Below, piece by piece: positions 8,470-16,116 of a DNA stretch of 64,000 bases. The translations under genes and the position numbers were made by a program. The notes beneath the pieces are model-generated. The model was not told where the DNA came from. It ran no database searches and was given only the letters and a program-made list of their open reading frames with translations. Position 1 is the stretch's first letter. Each line of letters begins with the position of its first letter. Source of the stretch: Chitinophaga filiformis (lineage in GTDB: Bacteria; Bacteroidota; Bacteroidia; Chitinophagales; Chitinophagaceae); NCBI RefSeq assembly GCF_900102545.1, contig NZ_FNBN01000002.1:1462264-1526263 (forward strand), written 5' to 3'.

Positions 8470-8541
8470 TTAACATGACTTGATTTAATGTTAATTTAGG
8501 TTAATGTTTATGATGCGACGGCAAAGGAAATGATACATTTG
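8470..8541 (+). promoter_or_regulatory. Kinase promoter with upstream TTAA-box array
   Basis: A TACATTTG -7 element lies at 8534-8541, 45 bases before the kinase ATG; the -33 box is weak. Upstream are four related boxes: TTAACATG (8470), TTAATG (8485), TTAATT (8491) and TTAATG (8501). OmpR/PhoB-type regulators bind direct repeats of about this size, so the array may be the binding site of the regulator encoded at 10078. That link is inference. Confidence 0.45.
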
Positions 8542-8585
8542 CAACATAGATTAGTAATCTGCCATCCCGTACAACAGCCATATTC

Positions 8586-10076
8586 ATGCGATATAAACTT
8601 TCCATACCAGTCACTATCTTCCTGATCGTTCTGACGATACTGCTGATCACGGCCTTCCAGGTGTACTGGCTGAACAAGAACTACCGGGAAGAAGAAAAAC
8701 TATTTACCACCCGCACCAATATACTTTTCCGGGAAACGATCTTCCACCTGCAGGCCGTCAAGCTAAAAATTGATACGGGCCTCGGTATCAAACTGCAAAA
8801 ACGGCAGGGTGCAACTTATATATCCAATGTACTGAGAGACCGGTTGAAAGACTCCGTCCCTATGCATAGAACAAAAGAGGCCGTATTCATGACCGTAAAT
8901 GATAGAGCTCCCTCTGAAGGTCATGATACAGTTAATATTCGTTATGGGAAGACCGAAGAAGGTAACCGCATAAGGGTCATTAATTTCCTGGCCGGTGTGG
9001 ATTCCCTCCGTGATTCCATTAGCATAAAAGAGCTCACCAAAGCCTACAGTAAGGTGCTCAGCAGGGAAAAAATAAATACGCCGTTTACCATTCATAACGT
9101 TCCTGTAGATACTACCCGTGCAGAGCTGCTGCCTCCTGTACCGGAAGATTTTGACGGTAATGTAGTGACCATTGGTTTTACGAAACCAGTCAGTTATCAG
9201 GTGTCTTTCGACAACAACACCTGGTATCTGCTGCAGCGTATCAGCCAGCCTATCCTCATATCCATCGTCTTACTGGGCATAACAATATTCTCCTTCCTTC
9301 TGCTCTACAGGAACCTGAAGCAACAACGGAAGCTGGCACAATTAAAGAACGATTTCATCAGCAATATCACACATGAATTGAAAACGCCTATTGCCACTGT
9401 GAGCGTAGCGATAGAAGCGTTGAGGAGTTTTGATGTACTGGATGACAAGGTGACCACCCATGAATATCTTGAGATATCCGCTAATGAAATGCAGCGCCTG
9501 GGATTACTGGTAGATAAAGTACTGAAATTATCCATGTTCGAAAACCAGGAGATCACTTTAAGCAAAGAACAATTTGATCTCAGAACCCTGGCTAAAAGCG
9601 TCATGGAATCCATGCGACTGCAGTTTGAGAAACACCGTGCGCATACCAGCATCAAAACAAGCGGACATAATTTCATTATTACGGCAGATAAACTGCATAT
9701 CACAAGTGTATTATACAACTTGCTCGACAATGCACTCAAATACAGTGTCAAGGATCCGGAGATACTTGTTCATATCCTTGACCATGGCCAATACCTGGAA
9801 ATACGCGTAACAGACAACGGGATGGGTATTGCAAAGGAGTATAAAGGAAAAATTTTTGAGAAGTTCTTTCGCATTCCCAATGGCAACCGCCACAACATAA
9901 AAGGCTATGGCCTTGGCTTAAGTTATGTTTCACATATTGTGCAAAGACATATGGGCTTTATAGAAGTAGAGAGTGAACTGGACAAAGGCAGTACCTTCTC
10001 AGTAAAACTACCCTTTATTGAAGCCCCCGTTATTTATTACGATAAAAACCGCCAGATCAGGTCTAAAATATTTTGA
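8586..10076 (+). CDS. Two-component sensor histidine kinase, classical HisKA type
   Basis: 496 residues. A first transmembrane helix (about 7-28), an extracytoplasmic domain of about 190 residues, and a second helix (about 222-242) lead directly into the kinase core without a clear HAMP domain. The phospho-acceptor is His263 in ISNITHELKTP. The ATPase domain has an N-box (NLLDNALKY), a G1 box (DNGMGI) and a G2 box (GYGLGLSYV). The sensor domain shows no family I recognise. The OmpR-type regulator gene starts one base after this stop codon, so the two form an operon. A Bacteroidota -7 box lies 45 bases upstream. Confidence 0.93.
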   Translation: MRYKLSIPVTIFLIVLTILLITAFQVYWLNKNYREEEKLFTTRTNILFRETIFHLQAVKLKIDTGLGIKLQKRQGATYISNVLRDRLKDSVPMHRTKEAVFMTVNDRAPSEGHDTVNIRYGKTEEGNRIRVINFLAGVDSLRDSISIKELTKAYSKVLSREKINTPFTIHNVPVDTTRAELLPPVPEDFDGNVVTIGFTKPVSYQVSFDNNTWYLLQRISQPILISIVLLGITIFSFLLLYRNLKQQRKLAQLKNDFISNITHELKTPIATVSVAIEALRSFDVLDDKVTTHEYLEISANEMQRLGLLVDKVLKLSMFENQEITLSKEQFDLRTLAKSVMESMRLQFEKHRAHTSIKTSGHNFIITADKLHITSVLYNLLDNALKYSVKDPEILVHILDHGQYLEIRVTDNGMGIAKEYKGKIFEKFFRIPNGNRHNIKGYGLGLSYVSHIVQRHMGFIEVESELDKGSTFSVKLPFIEAPVIYYDKNRQIRSKIF

Positions 10077-10077
10077 A

Positions 10078-10761
10078 ATGAAAACCAGGATTCTATATGT
10101 TGAAGATGAACCATCCCTGGGCAAGATTGTAAAAGAAAGCCTGCAGCGGAGAGGATTTGAAGTAGTCATGGAAACTGATGGGGCAAATGTATTGTCTGTA
10201 TTCAAACAGAGCAATCCCACCGTATGTGTGCTCGATATCATGCTGCCCAATAAAGACGGCTTTGAAGTAGCAGAAGAGATCAGGGCTATTGACCCGGGCG
10301 TTCCTATCCTGTTCCTGACAGCGAAAACACAGACAGAAGATCTGGTAAAAGGCTTTACACTGGGCGGTAATGATTATATCCGTAAGCCTTTCAGTATGGA
10401 AGAACTGATCGTTCGTATTGACAATGTATTGCGGAAACCCGCGAATATATCTTCTTCTTCCACTGACCATATTACTATAGGAAAGTTTCGCTTCTATGCA
10501 CACCGGCAGATACTGGCTAATGGCAGCGAAGAAAAAAAACTGTCGTATAAGGAAAGCGAGCTGCTGAAATTGTTGTATGAAAAGCGTAATGGCATCATTG
10601 ACAGGAAAGATATACTGGATCTCCTCTGGGGGCATGATTCTTTCTTTAATAGCAGAAACCTGGATGTATATATCACACGGCTGCGCGTGCATCTGAAAGA
10701 GGATGAAAATCTGCAGATCCTGACAATAAAAGGTGTCGGATACAGGTTTGTACTTGCATGA
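10078..10761 (+). CDS. OmpR/PhoB-type response regulator
   Basis: 227 residues. The receiver domain has acidic residues ED at 9-10 and phospho-acceptor Asp53 (VLDIMLPNKDG), with FLTAKT and YIRKPF providing the switch Thr and Lys. Residues ~130-225 form a winged helix with the recognition region NSRNLDVYITRLRVHLKED and the terminal wing TIKGVGYRF. The start at 10078 follows the kinase stop by one base. The frame is open 60 bases further upstream inside the kinase gene, but the receiver begins exactly at MKTRILYVEDE. It probably regulates its own operon and perhaps the divergent GLPGLI gene through the TTAA boxes. Confidence 0.94.
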   Translation: MKTRILYVEDEPSLGKIVKESLQRRGFEVVMETDGANVLSVFKQSNPTVCVLDIMLPNKDGFEVAEEIRAIDPGVPILFLTAKTQTEDLVKGFTLGGNDYIRKPFSMEELIVRIDNVLRKPANISSSSTDHITIGKFRFYAHRQILANGSEEKKLSYKESELLKLLYEKRNGIIDRKDILDLLWGHDSFFNSRNLDVYITRLRVHLKEDENLQILTIKGVGYRFVLA

Positions 10762-10811
10762 AGAAGAGGTACCCTGGCATGCGGGAAACAAATCAGGGTT
10801 ACCACCCGGCC

Positions 10812-10837
10812 AAAAAAAAAGGCTCCTCACGGAGCCT
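10812..10837 (-). terminator. Intrinsic terminator of the GH92 locus
   Basis: A 7-bp perfect stem (AGGCTCC, loop TCAC, GGAGCCT; 10820-10837). On the minus strand it is followed by nine T residues. It lies just past the stop codon of the last gene of the leftward seven-gene locus. Confidence 0.88.
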
Positions 10838-10853
10838 GTTACGTTTTGCTGAA

Positions 10854-13800
10854 TCACTTCTGAGAAAGCTGGTAGATCTCTTTTACCTCTTCTCCTGATA
10901 ATGCAGTGTAAAACACCTTCACCTTATCCATATACCCGTTAAATATCCTTTGAAAAGGAAACTCCTCATTCCTGCCCAGGGTCCACCTGTTCAACACAGA
11001 TAAGTTCTCATGTCCCTCCGGTATTGCATACCCTTTCAGCTCCCCGTCAATATATACCTTCAGACTATCCCCATCACAAACACCCGCAATATGATGCCAA
11101 TGGTCTTTCCAGTTATCTGGCAATGGCACGGTACAATCACCTCTGCCCCACCCACCGGCAAAGAAGGTTAGTGTTCTGCCATCAGCTACCTGCAGCACAT
11201 GTGTATCTCCCTTGGTAAAGATATCTACCAGACCATTGTCTGTGCGCTGAGGATATACCCATGCCATCATCGTAATAGTCGTTCCCATCACATCCAGGCT
11301 GCGCGCATTGGACACCTCCACATAACAGTCTTTTCCCAGCAATAATTTACCGGGCTCTTTATGACCGCCTTCCCCGAAAATATGCCCATGATTTCCCAAA
11401 CCAGAACTGTCTGATATAAGACTGTCAGACAGCTGAGCGGCTGCCGACAGGTCCAGTAGTATCGCGTCTTTATTGGCTGTATAAACTTTACATCTTTGTG
11501 TCGCATCCCCGATTGTTAAGGTATGCCACCCCTCTTTCGCCATCGGGAACTGCCTTGACAGCGTTTTCTCCTGTCCCGGTTCCAGGGTGATCTTTTCTGT
11601 CGCCAGCACCTGCATGTCAAGCTTTAGTGGAACCAGGAAGCTACGGGTAATCCAGCCGGTATTCTTTACAGTAAACACCACCTGCTGTTTGTCTCCTTTT
11701 CTGACAAGCGCCTGCAGCATCAGGCCTTTAATCTCCGGATGATCAGGCAAAGGATGATCAGGTTTATTCACCTGCACAGTCATTGCATGTTCTCCATTCA
11801 ATGTGATATGTACGTTGCCTGGACGATACAGACGGCAGGGTATTGAATCAGTCATTGTTACACCCTGTTCCACCATACAGTTCTTATACCCATATACTTT
11901 TCCATCCACCAGCAGCTCGACACGTTTAGTACCCAAACGCCCTTTATTCTGTATAGAAAATCGCACATAGAAAGGCTCATCAGGCTTCACTGTATTCCGG
12001 GATACTGACTGATTAAATATGCTGAAATATGCCTGTCCGGCGGTATCCCTTACCAGCCACTTGTTGGCAGGAGATGCATCCATGTCAAATACCATCTCCC
12101 CTCCTTGCGCTATCAGTGCATGCAGTATGCTATTGTTACTGTAAGGGCGGTGATTGACAGTCAGCGATTTTATATATGGATACCGGGCATGTGTACGTTT
12201 TATCACGAAGTCCCTGCCATTCTGCAGGTGAATACGCAGGGTATCGAAAGCAGGAACGCCAACCGTATATTCCGGCAATCCCGGGCATATAGGATAGATT
12301 CCCATAGCGCTCAATACATACCAGCTGGATGTAGATCCCAGATCATCATTCCCCGGTAATCCGCCCGGTGTGGCTTTAAACCTTGTCTGCATGATATTCC
12401 TCACCCATTGCTGCGTTTTGTGTGGTGCATTGGCAGCATTAAAAAGATAAGGCACATGGAATACGGTCTCATTATCAAATGTAATATGTCCCCGGCTCAG
12501 GGCTGTATCCAGGCGTTCTGTGAACAGTTGATCGCCCCCCATCAGGTTCACCAGGTCTCTTGTATGCTGCGGTACGAAATAGGAATAAACCCATTTGTCG
12601 CCTTCCTTATAACCGGTATTACCCGGTTCTATTTTAAACTCATGCTCCTGTCGTGGTAACAGGAACATGTCCTGCGAATGAAAAAGATTCCGGTACTGGT
12701 AACTCCTGTTCATCAGCAGCTGCTGATCATGGTCATTACGCATGATCTGTCCGGCAAACTCCGCAAGCGCCCAGTCATCATAAGCATATTCCACCGTACG
12801 TGTAACAGATTCCGGATAAGAGAAAGGGATATATCCCTTCTGCTGAAATACAGAGAGATCGGCCTGTATAAACGGCGTATCCACAATACTCTTTTTCATA
12901 GCGGCATATGCCACCGCACTGTCAATACCCGGTACTCCTTTCAGGTAAGAATCCACGATGATAGGAACGGAATGGTTACCCGTCATACTCTCAATAGGCA
13001 GATAGCCCGTCTGATGATAAATGTCCAGCATAGACAACACCATATCCCGCTGCTTCTCCGGGAACAACAGGCTTAATAAAGGATGCAGGGAACGGAAAGT
13101 GTCCCAGGGAGAGAAACCACCATATTCAGCACGGCCGCTTACCTGATGCACCTTACCATCCCTTCCGCGGTAATTACCATCTACATCAGAGATGATCCAT
13201 GGCATTAAACTGGCATGGTACAAAGCCGTATAAAAGATGGTCTTATTGGCTTCATTCTTATCGGATATATCTACTACAGACAGCACCTTCGCCCATTTCT
13301 GCCGGGTGTCCTGTCTTACCTGGTCGAAACTGCCGGCGCCTTCTACCGCAATGTTCCTCTCAGCACTTTCCTTACTTACACCTGAAACACTTATACGCAG
13401 GATGATCTGCTTAGTTTGTCCACCTGCCGCAAACTTCATCAGGTATCCACCTTTTACAGCTTGTTTCTCCACAATGGATTCACTAAACCGGATAGCGGCA
13501 TTGAACTCTTCACCATCGTTAATAAATATCAGCGGTACGACATGAGCGGGAAATGTAAAACGGAACATACCCACGCGCTCACTGGCCGTAGCCTCCACAA
13601 GGGTATTGTTATCCCTGAACAGCACACTGTAATATCCCGGAGCCGCCTTTTCATCTGCATGTGAAAATGCCCTTTGATAGTCCGTCAGACTAAACGCAGT
13701 ACCGCTGACCACCGGCATCACCTGTAGCGCTCCTGTAGAACCACTGGGAAAACCGCTGTTGTGCCCCAGGCAGGTGAAAAAGCCAATCGTCTTTTTACTG

Positions 13801-14066
13801 TAATCATAGCCTCTGCCACTTCCTCCCCCATTTTCAGGCGTGAGCTGAATATATCCCCAGGGCGCTACTGCACCGGGATAAGTTCCACCTTCGCTTCCCC
13901 ATTTGGTAAATACACTACTTTTAGCTGTGCCGATAAAAGGATCTACATAATCAACAGAAGCCTTTTTCTGCGCTGACAGCTGACTGCCTGCAAAAAAGCA
14001 TGATATGATTGTCCACCCGGTAAATACATTGATACGCCTGGCTTTGGCAGAGAAGATTACATTCAC
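10854..14066 (-). CDS. GH92 family alpha-mannosidase with C-terminal LamG-like domain
   Basis: 1070 residues, secreted (hydrophobic signal, cleavage near LSAQ, residue 33). GH92 features include YVDPFIGT at 40-47, GTYPGAVAPWG, YGGFSPWDTFRSLHPLL (315-331), YAYDDWALAEFA and PGNDDLGSTSSWYVLSAMG (571-589). The family removes alpha-mannose with calcium. As I recall, the general acid of characterised members lies in G-N-E-D; here the position reads G-N-D-D (Asp574), which may change specificity. Residues ~660-870 look like CARDB-type beta-sandwiches, and ~890-1065 form a LamG/concanavalin-like domain (WVYPQRTDNGLVDIFTKGD, HHIAGVCDGDSLKVYIDGE) that could bind glycan. It is the last gene of the SusC-led operon. 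Confidence 0.9.
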   Translation of the reverse strand: MNVIFSAKARRINVFTGWTIISCFFAGSQLSAQKKASVDYVDPFIGTAKSSVFTKWGSEGGTYPGAVAPWGYIQLTPENGGGSGRGYDYSKKTIGFFTCLGHNSGFPSGSTGALQVMPVVSGTAFSLTDYQRAFSHADEKAAPGYYSVLFRDNNTLVEATASERVGMFRFTFPAHVVPLIFINDGEEFNAAIRFSESIVEKQAVKGGYLMKFAAGGQTKQIILRISVSGVSKESAERNIAVEGAGSFDQVRQDTRQKWAKVLSVVDISDKNEANKTIFYTALYHASLMPWIISDVDGNYRGRDGKVHQVSGRAEYGGFSPWDTFRSLHPLLSLLFPEKQRDMVLSMLDIYHQTGYLPIESMTGNHSVPIIVDSYLKGVPGIDSAVAYAAMKKSIVDTPFIQADLSVFQQKGYIPFSYPESVTRTVEYAYDDWALAEFAGQIMRNDHDQQLLMNRSYQYRNLFHSQDMFLLPRQEHEFKIEPGNTGYKEGDKWVYSYFVPQHTRDLVNLMGGDQLFTERLDTALSRGHITFDNETVFHVPYLFNAANAPHKTQQWVRNIMQTRFKATPGGLPGNDDLGSTSSWYVLSAMGIYPICPGLPEYTVGVPAFDTLRIHLQNGRDFVIKRTHARYPYIKSLTVNHRPYSNNSILHALIAQGGEMVFDMDASPANKWLVRDTAGQAYFSIFNQSVSRNTVKPDEPFYVRFSIQNKGRLGTKRVELLVDGKVYGYKNCMVEQGVTMTDSIPCRLYRPGNVHITLNGEHAMTVQVNKPDHPLPDHPEIKGLMLQALVRKGDKQQVVFTVKNTGWITRSFLVPLKLDMQVLATEKITLEPGQEKTLSRQFPMAKEGWHTLTIGDATQRCKVYTANKDAILLDLSAAAQLSDSLISDSSGLGNHGHIFGEGGHKEPGKLLLGKDCYVEVSNARSLDVMGTTITMMAWVYPQRTDNGLVDIFTKGDTHVLQVADGRTLTFFAGGWGRGDCTVPLPDNWKDHWHHIAGVCDGDSLKVYIDGELKGYAIPEGHENLSVLNRWTLGRNEEFPFQRIFNGYMDKVKVFYTALSGEEVKEIYQLSQK

Positions 14067-14137
14067 GGTTCTATAACTTACTTCTCTTAAAAGTAGACAT
14101 ATTTTCCTGTTAAAGAAATATATTTATCCGCAGTCCC

Positions 14138-16093
14138 TTACCATTTCAATTCCATCTGCCGCTCCAGGAAGCCATAACCGTAGCCTACAGCGATGCGGTC
14201 GCCACTACTAACAGGCACTACTCCGCTATCAAGCATTAAACCCTGCTGGCTTGTACCGATCTTCCCCGTGAAGGTCATATTGTTTTTTCCCGCTACCGCG
14301 GATGCTTTGCCTCTCTTTACCCCGTTCACATATACGGTTAGCGGCAAGGTACTACTGTTCGTCACCGGCGCCTGCCAGCTGATATACAGGCCGTCTTTTT
14401 TCTTTTCGAAGGACTGCGGACGGTTGTCGTACCAACTCAATACCGCAAGACTCATATTCCAGGCAGTATTATGATTGATCCACCCTTCCAGGTGCCTGTC
14501 TTTCCCCAGCGGATTAAAAGGATACATTTCTGTTCCCGGCAGACAACTGATAGAACCACGGGATAATTCCAGCCTGGCGCATACGTCCTCCTGGTAACCT
14601 TTGGGATACCCTTTCGATATGCCACTGAATCCTCTTTCGGGATGATGGGCAGCATGCACATTCAGGGGATTACGGCCATATAGATTGTCAAAATGAGCAA
14701 AACCGATCTGTTCCAGCCGCTGTTTCTTCGGCGTGTCTTTTATCACAGCCGCCGCCAGCAATGCAGATGCAGGAAAACCCGCCACATTACCTACTTCGTT
14801 AAATTCCGGCACCGTCCAGTTGCTGTCCAGATCATATCTCCTGAAATCCCAGGCATTGTTCGATCTGCTGATCACAATATCCGCCCATTCCGCAATTTTC
14901 TTCCTGAGTCCCGCAGGCGCCTGCTCTTCATATTGCAACTGGTACATGGCGATGCCCGACATCAGCATGTGCTCACTCATACGCTGTCCCTTTGTTACCA
15001 TAGGATCTTGCAGCGAAAGAGAATCGATCATCCACGTGGTCTGCCTGGTCGCCGCCTTCATATAATCAGCAGCTTCCGGCCATTGCTCCCGTTTTGCTAC
15101 CTCGTACATCAGCAGATTAGGTAATACAGAGAAGCCCGGTGCATGCCTGCCCTTGGAAGTGCCTATCTCCCGCTGAATATCCAGTAAGCCTACCCGGGTC
15201 CAATGCTGCCGTGTAAATTGTAACACGTTCTCATAAAAGCTGTGGGAGAACCATTTATCCAGGTAAGGATACGCATACAGGAAGAAGGCCAGCTGCGCTA
15301 GTGTCTGTGGATGTAACTGACGTGGCAATGGGTCCTTACTGGGATCCCTCGTCTCCGGATTTACCATGTAATAACCTACACCCCAGTGCAGGTCCATGAT
15401 CACATCAGGTATATGATTGCCCGTCGGTTTTTCGATAGTGGTAAAATATTTCCTGGTTGCTTCCAGGGCTGTTTCATCGTTGGGCGATTTTACCAGTTTA
15501 TAATCAGGACTCATTACTATCGCCTTCAGACTGTCGTAAGAAATGGTGGCGGGCATTGCATCATATACCGCCGGATTGGAGAGATACATCCAGATCAGGG
15601 AAGGGATCTCGTAAGAGTAGTAAGTTCCATCCCTCCACGGACAACCACCATACGCAGAATGATGTGTTCCCGTAGCACTCCTGGTATCGTTCATAAACCA
15701 AACCGAAGGATGCAGTCCTTCTTTCTCAATCAGGTAAGGCGCTACTTTGAATGGATAGGATACACCTTCCGGCAAGGTCCCGCCCTTTACATGCACAACA
15801 TACGACTGGCTCACGTCCGCAGGTCTGAAACCGCTGAAATCCCCTACTCCTTTCACCGTTTTCCCCTTGTATAGCGGCATGTTACTCCCTGCAGCTGTAA
15901 TATAAAAATCAGCCGTAGCCTCCATGGCCGTTGGAGCAGTGAATCTTTTGGGTGCGTCAATATTGTAACCGGTCTGGCTCACACATACCCAATGTTTGTC
16001 CGGATGAAAAATAGTATCCTGCGAATAAGCAGCTGCGGTGGTCAGCAGCTGTATGGTCATTACGCCAAAAATTGATTTGAATTGCTTAAGCAT
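14138..16093 (-). CDS. Secreted GH9-like protein with divergent active site
   Basis: 651 residues with a signal peptide (to about residue 25). An N-terminal Ig-like domain (VCVSQTGYNIDAPKRF; FSGFRPADVSQSYVVHV) matches the fold that precedes many GH9 catalytic domains. The following helical region keeps GH9-like landmarks: NLYGRNPLNVHAAHHPER (470-487) and LEGWINHNTAWNMSLAVLS, where Glu536 aligns with the GH9 general acid. The usual DAGD motif with the catalytic base is not present; the equivalent region reads GGCPWRDGTYYSYEIPS. The last ~90 residues are a small beta-domain. Activity is therefore uncertain: a new specificity or a non-classical mechanism. It lies 23 bases after the FAD enzyme gene and 71 before GH92. 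Confidence 0.65.
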   Translation of the reverse strand: MLKQFKSIFGVMTIQLLTTAAAYSQDTIFHPDKHWVCVSQTGYNIDAPKRFTAPTAMEATADFYITAAGSNMPLYKGKTVKGVGDFSGFRPADVSQSYVVHVKGGTLPEGVSYPFKVAPYLIEKEGLHPSVWFMNDTRSATGTHHSAYGGCPWRDGTYYSYEIPSLIWMYLSNPAVYDAMPATISYDSLKAIVMSPDYKLVKSPNDETALEATRKYFTTIEKPTGNHIPDVIMDLHWGVGYYMVNPETRDPSKDPLPRQLHPQTLAQLAFFLYAYPYLDKWFSHSFYENVLQFTRQHWTRVGLLDIQREIGTSKGRHAPGFSVLPNLLMYEVAKREQWPEAADYMKAATRQTTWMIDSLSLQDPMVTKGQRMSEHMLMSGIAMYQLQYEEQAPAGLRKKIAEWADIVISRSNNAWDFRRYDLDSNWTVPEFNEVGNVAGFPASALLAAAVIKDTPKKQRLEQIGFAHFDNLYGRNPLNVHAAHHPERGFSGISKGYPKGYQEDVCARLELSRGSISCLPGTEMYPFNPLGKDRHLEGWINHNTAWNMSLAVLSWYDNRPQSFEKKKDGLYISWQAPVTNSSTLPLTVYVNGVKRGKASAVAGKNNMTFTGKIGTSQQGLMLDSGVVPVSSGDRIAVGYGYGFLERQMELKW

Positions 16094-16116
16094 AAATATC
16101 GGTTAACATGATTTCG

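Noticed and set aside
10093..10857. 254-codon leftward frame opposite the response regulator
   Set aside because: It is antisense to a clear OmpR-type regulator and has no signature of its own.
15386..15874. 162-codon rightward frame inside the GH9-like gene
   Set aside because: It is antisense to a well-supported coding region, has an arginine-rich composition and shows no recognisable domain.
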